Origin: an uncultured Lachnospiraceae bacterium
GTDB lineage: Bacteria > Bacillota > Clostridia > Lachnospirales > Lachnospiraceae
Assembly (NCBI GenBank): GCA_947172705.1
Contig: CAMWCA010000029.1
Coordinates: 1 to 44,494 of the forward strand
Direction of reading: 5' to 3'
Length of the DNA: 44,494 bases
Shown here: piece by piece, positions 22,369-31,114 of the stretch
How positions within the stretch are numbered: the stretch's first letter is position 1
Layout of the letters: each line of letters starts with the position of its first letter
Notes under the pieces: model-generated
Seen by the model: only the letters and a program-made list of their open reading frames with translations
Told to the model about the DNA's origin: nothing
The model's database searches: none
Program-made: the position numbers and the translations under genes

Positions 22369-23700
22369 TCATTTCGGAAATCGCACCACAACCTCCGTCC
22401 CTTTCCCCATCACACTGTGCACTTCGATTTGCCCGTTGTGTATCTTCACCCCATGCTTCACGATGGAAAGCCCCAGCCCCGTGCCTCCCACCTCCTTCGA
22501 ACGGCTTTTATCCACCCGATAGAACCGCTCAAAAATCCGCTCCTGATATTCGCCGGCAATGCCGATTCCCGTATCCCTGACGGAGATCACTGCTTCGCCG
22601 TCAAAGTTCTGAACGCTTATCATCACTTTCCCATCTTCTTTATTATATTTAATCCCATTATCGATCAGGTTATAAACAATGCTGTTCAAGAGCTGCACAA
22701 TGCCCCAAAAAGGCGTCTTCACGCCGGATACCTCCAGGGTAACATGCGCCGCCTCTGCTTCCGGCTCCAGGCTTTTGACCGCATTTCCCACCAGCTCGTA
22801 CAGATCTACCGTTTCATACTGCATATCCTTTGCCCCCTCATCCAGGTGGGAAAGGCTGATAATATCCTCCACAAGCCGGATCATGCGCTGTGCTTCGTCA
22901 TAGATCTTCCCGGAAAAGGGAGCCACATCCTTTTCCATGACCATATTATTTTTCAAAAGCTCGGCATATCCGGAAATGGTATGAAGGGGCGTTTTCAATT
23001 CGTGGGATACGTTTGCCGTAAACTCCCGCCGCACCTGCTCCGCCTGAAAAAGCGCTTCCTGCTGACTGCGAAGCAATGTCTGCTGGTCGTTAATCCGCTC
23101 TAAAAAAGGCGTAAGCTCCTCATACTCCTGATTGGGCAGCGGCTGGTCAAGATTCATTTCATTAATGGGATCTACGATTTTTTTGGAAACCTGCAGGGCA
23201 AGGACAACGGAAAGAATCAATATCACCACAAAAATAAGGCTGATGGGCTGCGCCATGCCAAGCAAAAGCATAAGAACAGAACTCTGAGGAATAGACAAAC
23301 GAAGTATTGTACCATCCTCAAGCCTCCGGGCACAGTACAGGGAGCGCTCAAACAGCGTTATGGAATACCGCTTACTTTCCCCATAACCATCTGAGATCGC
23401 CTCCTTTATTTCCTCCCGCTCCAAATGATTTTCCATCTCGGTTGTGTCTGATCTGCTGTCATACAGAACCTTTCCCTTTTCGTCGATCCATGTAATGCGG
23501 TAATCAGTCACCTCTAATTGATGAAAAAAATCGATTCCCTGATTTGCAACCCCCTGGGCGGCAAGATTGGTCTGCATCTTAAGCTGCGCCTGCTGAACAT
23601 TGGAAAAGTATTCATACAGCACGCCCATAAACAGCACAATGGAGGCAAGAAACCCTGTAAAGGAAACCAGACAGATGGAATGAAAAATACGCTTTGTCAT
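22369..23700 (-). CDS. phoR: PhoR-like sensor histidine kinase
   Basis: A 443-aa membrane histidine kinase. Membrane segments lie near residues 9-31 and 150-172 with an extracytoplasmic loop between them, and a short HAMP-like linker follows. The H-box FTANVSHELKTPLHT is near 230, and N, G1, F and G2 boxes appear as NLIDNGIKYN, DTGIGI, ERFYRVD and GGTGLGLSIVK. No cytoplasmic PAS domain is visible. It overlaps the regulator gene by 4 nt, downstream of a Na/Pi cotransporter with an upstream Pho box, so a phosphate-starvation role is the best reading. Confidence 0.85.
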   Translation of the reverse strand: MTKRIFHSICLVSFTGFLASIVLFMGVLYEYFSNVQQAQLKMQTNLAAQGVANQGIDFFHQLEVTDYRITWIDEKGKVLYDSRSDTTEMENHLEREEIKEAISDGYGESKRYSITLFERSLYCARRLEDGTILRLSIPQSSVLMLLLGMAQPISLIFVVILILSVVLALQVSKKIVDPINEMNLDQPLPNQEYEELTPFLERINDQQTLLRSQQEALFQAEQVRREFTANVSHELKTPLHTISGYAELLKNNMVMEKDVAPFSGKIYDEAQRMIRLVEDIISLSHLDEGAKDMQYETVDLYELVGNAVKSLEPEAEAAHVTLEVSGVKTPFWGIVQLLNSIVYNLIDNGIKYNKEDGKVMISVQNFDGEAVISVRDTGIGIAGEYQERIFERFYRVDKSRSKEVGGTGLGLSIVKHGVKIHNGQIEVHSVMGKGTEVVVRFPK

Positions 23701-24383
23701 AACCTTCCTCCTGCCTCCTTTACCATCCGATATCCCACTCCCCGTACAGTTTCAATGTAATCGCCGCATGCTCCCAGCTTCGTGCGCAGGGTTCCTATAT
23801 GCACATCCACCGTCCTGGTCTCTCCTGTATAATCCACTCCCCACACACGTTCAAGAAGCTGGTCGCGGGTAAACACTTTTCTTGGATTTTCCATCAGAAT
23901 ACGAAGCATTTGATATTCCTTGCGTGTAAGGCTGACAGGCGTGCCGTTTGCAAGAACGGTGTAGGTTTCCGGATGCAGCTCCAAGCTTCCAATTTGCAAG
24001 GGACGTTCTGTCTCCTTTGGAGAGGTGCGCCGAAGCACTGCCCTGATCCGGGAGATCATTTCCATCATGCCGAAAGGCTTTGCAAGGTAATCGTCCGCCC
24101 CTAGGTCAAGCCCGATCACTTTATCATATTCTGTTCCCTTTGCCGTCGCCATAATGACCGGAATATCCGCCGTATCCGGCTGCCTGCGCAGCTTTTTCAA
24201 AATAGATATCCCGTCCTCACCGGGGAGCATAATATCAAGCATGATCAGCTGTGGCTGTTCCTCCTGCAAAGCGTCAAAAAGACCGCTTCCATCCACAAAC
24301 CCCTTAGCTGCAAATCCGGCGGAATTTAAAGTATAAAGCATCAGATCGCGCACGCCGCTGTCGTCTTCCACACAATAAATCAT
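23697..24383 (-). CDS. phoB: PhoB/PhoP-like OmpR-family response regulator
   Basis: About 228 aa. The receiver domain shows CVEDD (acidic pocket), the phospho-acceptor in LIMLDIMLPGEDG, Thr/Ala in MATAKG and Lys in LAKPFG. The C-terminal winged helix has LTRKEYQMLRILMENP and TVDVHIGTLRTKLG. Start ATG 24383 (MIYCVEDD) is five bases after GGAGG; an ATG four codons upstream has only a weak site. Transcribed after the Na/Pi cotransporter gene, 16 nt apart, and before the kinase. Confidence 0.87.
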   Translation of the reverse strand: MIYCVEDDSGVRDLMLYTLNSAGFAAKGFVDGSGLFDALQEEQPQLIMLDIMLPGEDGISILKKLRRQPDTADIPVIMATAKGTEYDKVIGLDLGADDYLAKPFGMMEMISRIRAVLRRTSPKETERPLQIGSLELHPETYTVLANGTPVSLTRKEYQMLRILMENPRKVFTRDQLLERVWGVDYTGETRTVDVHIGTLRTKLGACGDYIETVRGVGYRMVKEAGGRL

Positions 24384-24399
24384 ATTTTCCTCCATCCTG

Positions 24400-26211
24400 T
24401 CAGTCTTCTGTCTCCTGCGGTATCTCTATTTTACCCTTTTTTCCGGGTAATTCATAGCGTTTCAAATACCCCTGTAAAAGCAGATCAAATTCGCTGCCTT
24501 CCCCCCGCCAGAGACTGTCAATGTACGCATGGGCATGGGTATCATCCTCGTTTAGCTGCAAAATATTAATGGCAAGATTGGAACAGTGGTCGGCGATCCT
24601 CTCATAATTATTGGTAATATCCGAAAGAACAAATCCCATCTCCGCCGTGCATTTCCCTTTTCGAAGGCGCTTCATATGGCGCCGTTTTATCTCCTTTTGA
24701 AGGATATCAATGGTTTCCTCCAGGGGTTCAACGGATTTTGCCCTCTGAGTATCCTCTTTCTCAAAAATTTCTACGGAAAGTTCCACGATGTCCCTGACCG
24801 CCTGTGAGAAAATCTTTAATTCTTCCGCCGCCTTGTCCGAAAAGCCCCATTCCTTCCTCTTTATTTCCCTTGCACAGTCTGTAAGGTTCATGGCATGATC
24901 CGAAATTCGTTCCAGATCTCCTACACTGTGTAAAATCATGCCCAGTCTCCTGGAATCCGGTTCACTCAAATTTCTACTGGAAAGCTTTAGAAGATATCCG
25001 CTGATTTCATCCTCATATCTGTCCACAAGGTTTTCCAGACGCTCCACTTCCTCCGCATTTTTCTCCTCATATTCCAAAAGATTCCGGACTGTCCTGTTAA
25101 AGGCTTCCCTGGTCAGGTATGCCATTTTCCGAGTGTAGGAATACGCCTGCTCCAAGGCAAAGGAAGGGGTATCCAGAAACCGTTCGTCCATCCTTGCAAA
25201 GCTTTCCTTTTCCTCCAACTGCTTCTGTTCCTCTTCATCCGGCTTAATGATGATAAAGGACAGTTTCTCAAGCACATTGGCAAAAGGAAGTAAGACCAAG
25301 GTAGTAAGCAGATTAAATCCCGTATGCACCAGGGCAATTCCTGCGCTGTCAGCCGCTTCCTGCATAAATTCAAACCGGATCACAGCGTTCAGGGCATAAA
25401 ACACCGCCATAAAAACCGTCGCACCAATCACATTAAACAATAGATGAACCATGGAAGCGCGCTTCCCATTCCTGCCGGCGCCAACTCCCGACATCAGCGC
25501 CGTAACGCAGGTTCCGATATTCTGCCCAAGAATGATCGGCACTACTGTGGCATACCGAATGCTGCCGGTTGCGCATAATGCCTGCAAAATACCCACAGAA
25601 GCGGAGGAGGACTGGATCACCGCCGTGAGCAGCGCCCCCACAAGCACCCCCAGGATAGGGTTGCTGAACAAGGTAAAAATACCCGTAAACCAGGGCACGC
25701 CGCTGAGCGGCTTCATCGCCTGGGACATGGTCTCCATCCCTGTCATTAAAATGGCAAATCCTACTAAGATCCCGCCAATATCGCGTTTCCTGCCGTTTTT
25801 CAAAAATAATATGAAAACCACACCCACCAGGGCAAGTACCGGGGAAAAAGAGGTTGGTTTTACCAGCTGAAGAAAAAAATTACTGCTTTCTATGCCTGTC
25901 AGACTTAACAGCCATGAAGTGATGGTGGTTCCAACATTGGCGCCCATAATGACGCCGATCGCCTGGGAAAGCTTCATAATGCCTGAATTTACAAATCCCA
26001 CCACCATAACCGTGGTGGCGGAAGAGGACTGGATCACCGCCGTCACTCCCGCCCCAAGGAGCACCGCCTTTAATCGGTTGTTGGTAAGATTTTCCAAAAC
26101 TCTTTCCAACCTGCCTCCGGAAAGCTTCTCCAGCCCTTCGCTTAATAGATGCATTCCATACAAAAACAGAGCAAGTCCGCCTGCCATCGTCAATAAATCA
26201 AAAAAATCCAT
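24400..26211 (-). CDS. Na/Pi cotransporter family protein with PhoU-like C-terminal domain
   Basis: A 603-aa NptA/YjbB-type protein. Two inverted Na/Pi repeats each carry a QSSS motif: VIQSSSATT near 61-66 and VIQSSSASV near 200-205. The cytoplasmic C-terminal half (from about 330) is helical and PhoU-like (ERLENLVDRYEDEI, DLERISDHAMN, ERIADHCSN). Start ATG 26211 (MDFFDLL) follows AGGAGG; the longer frame upstream has no ribosome site. It leads an operon with the PhoB/PhoR-like pair under a Pho-box promoter. Transport direction (uptake or efflux) is uncertain for bacterial members. Confidence 0.9.
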   Translation of the reverse strand: MDFFDLLTMAGGLALFLYGMHLLSEGLEKLSGGRLERVLENLTNNRLKAVLLGAGVTAVIQSSSATTVMVVGFVNSGIMKLSQAIGVIMGANVGTTITSWLLSLTGIESSNFFLQLVKPTSFSPVLALVGVVFILFLKNGRKRDIGGILVGFAILMTGMETMSQAMKPLSGVPWFTGIFTLFSNPILGVLVGALLTAVIQSSSASVGILQALCATGSIRYATVVPIILGQNIGTCVTALMSGVGAGRNGKRASMVHLLFNVIGATVFMAVFYALNAVIRFEFMQEAADSAGIALVHTGFNLLTTLVLLPFANVLEKLSFIIIKPDEEEQKQLEEKESFARMDERFLDTPSFALEQAYSYTRKMAYLTREAFNRTVRNLLEYEEKNAEEVERLENLVDRYEDEISGYLLKLSSRNLSEPDSRRLGMILHSVGDLERISDHAMNLTDCAREIKRKEWGFSDKAAEELKIFSQAVRDIVELSVEIFEKEDTQRAKSVEPLEETIDILQKEIKRRHMKRLRKGKCTAEMGFVLSDITNNYERIADHCSNLAINILQLNEDDTHAHAYIDSLWRGEGSEFDLLLQGYLKRYELPGKKGKIEIPQETED

Positions 26212-26254
26212 AATCTCCTCCTGTATGTTTATAGCTTTCGGCTTTCTATGCCAT

Positions 26255-26309
26255 ATCATACAGAAGAAATATCAAATTCAATACCAAAAGATTGTAAAAT
26301 TAATGTAAA
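26255..26309 (-). promoter_or_regulatory. Pho box and promoter of the phosphate operon
   Basis: Three hexamers on the minus strand at exact 11-bp steps: TTTACA (26309-26304), TTTACA (26298-26293) and TTGGTA (26287-26282). The first two match the Gram-positive PhoP half-site TT(A/T/C)ACA. A TATGAT -10 box lies at 26260-26255, 21 bp further, with no good -35, as expected for an activator-dependent promoter. Confidence 0.7.
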
Positions 26310-26315
26310 GTATTA

Positions 26316-26717
26316 CTAATGCCCCTCTATATTATCCGGAAACGGCGCAGAGGATTCCAGATAAAAAGAATAATACCCATCCTCAATTTCTTTCACATAA
26401 CATCCCGCTGGGTCAAAGCTGTAATAGTCTGACATTGCCCTTTCAATTTCCCTCTCCTCCATGTCCGTTGAGAATTGAATGACAGACAGGCAGTCCACGT
26501 GATTACCCGTTCCCGACAGATTTCCTGTTTCGGAATAAACGCTGACAATTTCAATATCCGGAATTTCCCTTACCAAATTATCCTGCAATTTTTCTGTCTG
26601 CCGGCTTGTAGCGGCATGGTTCATGCACATGCCAAAGACTTCAAATGCGATCAGAAAAATCATCAAAGCAACGGGCAATACTATAAGTACTATGCCAATT
26701 CTCTTCAGGTACGTCAT
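26316..26717 (-). CDS. Membrane-anchored protein, unknown function
   Basis: A 133-aa protein with one N-terminal membrane segment (about 8-32) and an external domain of about 95 residues with a two-Cys pattern (Cys in HVDCLSV and AGCYVKE) that could form a disulfide. It overlaps the glycosyltransferase gene by 4 nt, so the two are translated together. No family recognised. Confidence 0.65.
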   Translation of the reverse strand: MTYLKRIGIVLIVLPVALMIFLIAFEVFGMCMNHAATSRQTEKLQDNLVREIPDIEIVSVYSETGNLSGTGNHVDCLSVIQFSTDMEEREIERAMSDYYSFDPAGCYVKEIEDGYYSFYLESSAPFPDNIEGH

Positions 26718-27931
26718 TGGATATCAATCCCCTCCATAACCTCTTCGATCAGCCTGACTGCTTCCCGTACGCCGCCCTCGCTTTGTATTTTTCCGGAAAT
26801 TTCTTCTGTCTTTTTCTTCTTTTCCGCATAAGTACGCTGCATTTCCTCTATCGCTTCCGTCAGCCGTTCCCTGCTTAGTTCCTTTGATTTTATGGGCTTC
26901 GTAGAAACGCCCAGTTCATAGAGCTGCATTGCAAACCCCATTTGATCCAGCACATGGGGCACCGGAATGGAGGGTATGCCATAGATCATGGATGCCGACG
27001 CCGTTCCAAAGCCGCAATGATGAATAACGCAGTACCCCTGCCTGAACAGCCAGCTATGGGGAACCGACCCACATGCCATCATTGTGTCCGGCAGTTCATA
27101 ATTCTCCAGAGTCTTCCGAAAGCCCTGAATGACGGCTCTTTTTCCCGCCGCCTGAAAGGCTCTGACAAACATATCCAGCTTTTCTCTCTCCTCCTGGGTC
27201 TCAAAGGACATTGCCCCAAGCGCCAGAATAATTGGTTTTTCTCCCGCCGCAAGGAAATCTGCCAGCTGTTTTTCCGGCACGAAATCCTTTTCATCCTCAT
27301 ACCAATATCCTGTCAAAGTATGCTGCTCTTCCCAATAGGGATTTCTTTCTTTTACGTATTGACTGATGGGAATTAAATTCAGCCTGTGGGATATGATCTC
27401 ATCCGCCGCCTTGCACCTGGGCAGACCATATACCTTCCGGATCTTATTATAGGGCTTCGCCATCTGTCCGCCGATCATGGCTCCAATTAATTTACCCGTC
27501 CACTTCTGCTCCTTGCATTTTTCCGGAATCATTTCTGTTTGAAGAGTTACGCTTATCACGGGAATGCCGAGAGCTTCCCCTTCTGTTGCCCCCATTTGGC
27601 TGTGAGAGGCAATAATCAGATCTTTCCCCTGACACACCTGATAGATTTCTCCCGTTGCATTCTGTATGATCTTAAAGACAAAATTCATCGTCTTCAACAT
27701 ACTGATCATAGGATTCGAATTCTTTCCCCGTATCAACGCCGCTTCTTTTTCAATGTCAATGTCCGGTCCTACCCCTGCAAACAAAACGCCGGCTTTCTCC
27801 ACCAATTCCCTCCAGCATGGATGGGTTCCGATTATCGTCTCATAACCGGAATTGTTTAATGCCCTTGCCAGGTAAATATAGGGCTGAATGTCTCCTCTTG
27901 TCCCCATTGTAAAGATTGCTATTTTTTTCAT
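26714..27931 (-). CDS. Glycosyltransferase family 1 (UGT/MGT-like)
   Basis: A 405-aa GT-B glycosyltransferase. The N-terminal TMGTRGDIQPYIYLARAL is typical of sterol/macrolide-type family 1 enzymes, and the C-terminal sugar-nucleotide site reads HHCGFGTASASMIYGIPSIPVP, followed by DQMGFAMQLYELGVS. Hydrophobic lipids or natural products are the usual acceptors; here the acceptor is unknown. It overlaps the genes on both sides by 4 nt (P-loop kinase upstream, small membrane protein downstream), which marks a tight three-gene operon. Confidence 0.87.
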   Translation of the reverse strand: MKKIAIFTMGTRGDIQPYIYLARALNNSGYETIIGTHPCWRELVEKAGVLFAGVGPDIDIEKEAALIRGKNSNPMISMLKTMNFVFKIIQNATGEIYQVCQGKDLIIASHSQMGATEGEALGIPVISVTLQTEMIPEKCKEQKWTGKLIGAMIGGQMAKPYNKIRKVYGLPRCKAADEIISHRLNLIPISQYVKERNPYWEEQHTLTGYWYEDEKDFVPEKQLADFLAAGEKPIILALGAMSFETQEEREKLDMFVRAFQAAGKRAVIQGFRKTLENYELPDTMMACGSVPHSWLFRQGYCVIHHCGFGTASASMIYGIPSIPVPHVLDQMGFAMQLYELGVSTKPIKSKELSRERLTEAIEEMQRTYAEKKKKTEEISGKIQSEGGVREAVRLIEEVMEGIDIQ

Positions 27932-28719
27932 CCTGTTACTCCTTCCGGCATAATATCCGTTTTGGATTTTATAATAACCCCATTCTCCTTAAAAACCTCT
28001 TCCATAAGCCGATGTTCTATCGCCTTTCTTCTCTCCAAATGCATCAGCAGCCCTTCCAGCCCCATCAACCCATGCCTCTTTCCATAGGGCGATTCTTCCA
28101 GATATTTTATCATCAGCGGAAACCACATTTCATTTCCCTCTTCATCCGTTCTTTCCTTTCGGATGGTGGCAATGGCGTCAGGAATATCGTCCACATCAAG
28201 ATAAATGATCTTATAGGGCTTGTCTCCAAGGACATCCTTCAATCTTCTGTAGAAATCCAGAATTTCCTCTTCCTCCATCATCAGATAAAGCATTTGATTT
28301 TCGATAATGTTCTGAAAAATGGAGCACTCAAAAATCTGTCCTTCTCCACTCCACTTCCCAAACCGCTCAAGAATCACATTTTCAAAAGACTCTTTATCCA
28401 AATTTCCGTTATAGATCTCAAACCTTTCCAGATCTTTGTGAAATCCTGGGGTTTCCGTCAAAATCCGGGTATAGCAAATAATTTTATGATCGCCCTCTGC
28501 TGTCGTTTTCTCCCTGATTTCTTTATGAAGGGAAGGATATCTGTCCAGCACGCGGTTGTACTCTTCCTCCGTAACATAAGCGCACCATGCCAGTTCCACC
28601 GGAGAATAGTCCCCCTCGTAAAAAACCTGATAATCCCTCAGGCGTTCCTTAAGCCGCCGTACAAAGGTAGTTTTACCTGCCCCCTGAAGACCTTCCACAA
28701 AATAATTATTCTTTTCCAT
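27928..28719 (-). CDS. P-loop NTPase/kinase-like protein
   Basis: A 263-aa protein with Walker A GLQGAGKTT at about 10-18 and a following FVRRLKERL helix. KIIYLDVDDIPDAIATIRKER resembles the lid or late core of small-molecule and nucleoside kinases. A long acidic middle (EEEEILDFYRRL) is present. Start ATG 28719 follows GGGAGGGAAA; a TTG four codons upstream is less likely. It is the first gene of the operon with the glycosyltransferase and a membrane protein. Substrate unknown. Confidence 0.75.
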   Translation of the reverse strand: MEKNNYFVEGLQGAGKTTFVRRLKERLRDYQVFYEGDYSPVELAWCAYVTEEEYNRVLDRYPSLHKEIREKTTAEGDHKIICYTRILTETPGFHKDLERFEIYNGNLDKESFENVILERFGKWSGEGQIFECSIFQNIIENQMLYLMMEEEEILDFYRRLKDVLGDKPYKIIYLDVDDIPDAIATIRKERTDEEGNEMWFPLMIKYLEESPYGKRHGLMGLEGLLMHLERRKAIEHRLMEEVFKENGVIIKSKTDIMPEGVTG

Positions 28720-28772
28720 TTTCCCTCCCAATATTTCTCAGGCAATGAATGCCAGTTTCCGCCAAGTATATG

Positions 28773-28839
28773 AAAAAAACAAGGCTGCCGCCCGGCAAAA
28801 TGAATTTTGACTTTCTCATTTTGCCAATGCAACAGCCTT
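28773..28839 (-). terminator. Strong terminator after the NCS2 permease gene
   Basis: An outer stem AAGGCTG/CAGCCTT (28781-28787/28833-28839) encloses a perfect 10-bp stem (28794-28803/28816-28825). A run of seven U follows on the minus strand (28779-28773). It ends the apt–permease transcription before the next operon. Confidence 0.85.
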
Positions 28840-28861
28840 TTCTTCAAAAAATCAATTCACC

Positions 28862-30220
28862 TTACAGGAAAATATATTTGCAGATAAACAGCACTGCAAG
28901 TACATACATAAGAGGTGTGATCTTTTTCGCTTTTCCGCATACCAGATTGATCACTACATAGGAGATAACACCTACTGCGATACCTTCGGAAATGCTATAC
29001 AGCAAAGGCATTGCAAGCAGACACAGGTAGGCGGGAATTGCCTCTGTGAGATCCTCGAAATCGATCTGCACAACGGCAGTGATCATCAAAAATCCTACAA
29101 AGATCAGCGCGGGAGCTGTTGCAAACCCGGGAATCGTTGTAAAGATAGGAGCAAATATAATTGCCAGCAGGAACAGGAAGCCGGTTACAACAGACGCAAG
29201 ACCTGTTCTGCCGCCCTCTGCTACGCCTGCAGAGCTTTCTACAAAGGTAGTGGTGGTGGAAGTACCCAGCACTGCGCCTGCGCTGGTTGCAACAGCGTCT
29301 GCTAAAAGTGCCTGTTTGATGCGGGGAAGTTTTCCTTCCTTGTCCAGCATATCCGCCTTATTTGCGCATCCGATCAGAGTTCCCAATGTATCAAACACGT
29401 CTACAAACAGAAATGCAAGAACAATTACAATGAAATCAACCACTCTGACTGATCCAAAGTCCGCTTTGAAGCACTGCCCAAAGGTTAAACCAATGGAGCT
29501 GATGCTGAAGCTGCTCCAGGAAGGAATCAGGGAATAATATCCTGCTTCCGGTACTACTGTGTACAAGCCTGTGAGCTGGCAGATCACGCCCAGAATCCAG
29601 GTTGCAAAAATACCAATCAAAATAGAACCTTTTACCTTCTTTACATGAAGGATAACGATTATGAAAACACCGATAATGGCAAGCAGTGCGCTGATGCCTG
29701 CCGTATGGAAATCCGCCGTAAAGTCAATTACGGTTACCAGGGTGCTGTCTGAATTCACTACGACTCCTGCATTCTGGAATCCGATAAAGGCAATAAACAG
29801 ACCGATGCCCACGGATACGCCTCTTTTCAACTGCATGGGAATTGCATTAAAGATCGCCTCACGCACATTTGTTACGGACAGTACAATGAAAATCAGTCCT
29901 TCTACAAACACCGCCAGCAGCGCGATCTGCCAGGAATATCCCATAACGCCGCATACCGTGTAGGCAAAGTAAGCGTTCAGCCCAAGTCCCGGAGCCAGTG
30001 CAAAGGGATAATTTGCCATCAGCGCCATTGCCAGGGTACCGATAAATGCCGCAAGGGCGGTTGCCATCAGCACTGCATTGCTGTCCATGCCGGACGCCGA
30101 AAGAATCGACGGGTTAACTGCCAGAATGTACGCCATGGTCATAAATGTGGTGACGCCGGCAACTACTTCTGTTTTGATGTTGGTGTTGTTTTCTTTGAGT
30201 TTGAACCATTTCTCTAACAT
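28862..30220 (-). CDS. NCS2 family purine permease (PbuG/AzgA-like)
   Basis: A 452-aa permease with about 13 membrane segments. AGVTTFMTMAYILAVNPSILS near the N-terminus and NYPFALAPGLGLNAYFAYTV are the AzgA/PbuG signatures, and the second half has LGTSTTTTFVESSAGVAEGGRTGLAS in separate parts. Likely a guanine/hypoxanthine/adenine:H+ symporter. It follows apt by 36 nt, which supports a purine salvage role. No purine riboswitch was seen upstream of the pair. Start is ATG 30220 after AGGAGA. Confidence 0.92.
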   Translation of the reverse strand: MLEKWFKLKENNTNIKTEVVAGVTTFMTMAYILAVNPSILSASGMDSNAVLMATALAAFIGTLAMALMANYPFALAPGLGLNAYFAYTVCGVMGYSWQIALLAVFVEGLIFIVLSVTNVREAIFNAIPMQLKRGVSVGIGLFIAFIGFQNAGVVVNSDSTLVTVIDFTADFHTAGISALLAIIGVFIIVILHVKKVKGSILIGIFATWILGVICQLTGLYTVVPEAGYYSLIPSWSSFSISSIGLTFGQCFKADFGSVRVVDFIVIVLAFLFVDVFDTLGTLIGCANKADMLDKEGKLPRIKQALLADAVATSAGAVLGTSTTTTFVESSAGVAEGGRTGLASVVTGFLFLLAIIFAPIFTTIPGFATAPALIFVGFLMITAVVQIDFEDLTEAIPAYLCLLAMPLLYSISEGIAVGVISYVVINLVCGKAKKITPLMYVLAVLFICKYIFL

Positions 30221-30256
30221 CACTTTTCTCCTTTTCTCATAAGTGGTAAGTATAAT

Positions 30257-30781
30257 TTATTTGCCTTCATAGACGATGACGCTGTCCACATCGTAGTCTT
30301 TTAACCGTTCTCTTCCCTTAAGTCCCGCTAATTCCATCAGGAAAATCACTTTTACTACTTCGCCGCCCAGCTCTTCGATCATCTGAATGCTCGCCTCAAT
30401 GGTACCGCCCGTAGCGATCAGGTCGTCCACCACAACTACTTTTTGTCCCGGCTTAATGGAGTCTTTATGCATCTCCACTACCGCACTGCCATATTCCAGG
30501 TCATATTCCTTGGAAATAACCTCCATGGGCAGTTTCCCTTTCTTGCGAACCGGCACAAAACTTTTATGTAAGGAATATGCAATGGGAACGCCAAAAATAA
30601 ACCCTCTTGACTCGGTTCCCACGATCACGTCAAAATCAATTCCCTCCAGCAACTTTTTCATGGAATCAATGGCAAGCGCCAGCCCATCCGGGTCCTGCAG
30701 CACGCTTGTCACATCTCTGAAAATAATACCTTTCTCCGGAAAATCCGGAATACTTCGTACATACTCTTCCATTTTTTTCAT
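30257..30781 (-). CDS. apt: Adenine phosphoribosyltransferase
   Basis: A 174-aa APRT that converts adenine and PRPP to AMP. The N-terminal IRSIPDFPEKGIIFRDVT-type segment (VRSIPDFPEKGIIFRD) and the PRPP loop VVVVDDLIATGGT (115-127) are diagnostic, with VGTESRGFIFG near 54-64. The length is standard. It is the first gene of the salvage pair with the NCS2 permease. Confidence 0.97.
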   Translation of the reverse strand: MKKMEEYVRSIPDFPEKGIIFRDVTSVLQDPDGLALAIDSMKKLLEGIDFDVIVGTESRGFIFGVPIAYSLHKSFVPVRKKGKLPMEVISKEYDLEYGSAVVEMHKDSIKPGQKVVVVDDLIATGGTIEASIQMIEELGGEVVKVIFLMELAGLKGRERLKDYDVDSVIVYEGK

Positions 30782-30936
30782 AGCATGGACCCCTTCCTTA
30801 ATTTAATATTAATAATACCTGATTATTCTATCAGAAAATACCGCATAGAACAAGGAAATTTCACTTTATGGTAAAAGTTTTAAAGAGAAGTTTGCCTTTT
30901 GCGCTCCGCTCTTTCCCTCTTTTTTATTATATTTAT

Positions 30937-31022
30937 TGCATTATTATTCATATTTTATGAATATTATTCAATTATTTTTATTATTTGTGCATAAAATCGA
31001 AATATGTTTTAAATTTTATGCA
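30937..31022 (+). promoter_or_regulatory. ArgR-box-like cluster upstream of argG
   Basis: TGCATTATTATTCA (30937-30950) fits the ARG-box core TGNATWWWWATNCA exactly. A shorter TGAAT-ATT-ATTCA (30958-30970) and an inverted pair TGCATAAAAT/ATTTTATGCA (30988-30997/31013-31022) follow. Spacing places them just upstream of the argG -35 box, as for arginine repression. Confidence 0.65.
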
Positions 31023-31032
31023 TAAATAGATG

Positions 31033-31061
31033 TTGCATTTCCAACCGATCTGTTGTATATT
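31033..31061 (+). promoter_or_regulatory. argG promoter
   Basis: TTGCAT (31033-31038), 17-bp spacer, TATATT (31056-31061), 53 bp upstream of the argG start codon. Confidence 0.7.
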
Positions 31062-31114
31062 GTCAAAGGAAAGTAATTGTTAACTTATTATAAAACCATA
31101 TGGAGGCATTAATT

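Larger units (their letters stand above)
30782..31114. other. AT-rich divergent intergenic region between apt and argG
   Basis: About 330 bp without a gene. It holds the argG promoter and ArgR-box-like sites (listed separately). No T-box, riboswitch fold or clear apt promoter with consensus boxes was identified. Confidence 0.7.

Noticed and set aside
30782..31114. Possible purine riboswitch or T-box upstream of apt/permease or argG
   Set aside because: No conserved purine-aptamer loops, T-box sequence or antiterminator were found; ARG-box-like sites explain the palindromes.
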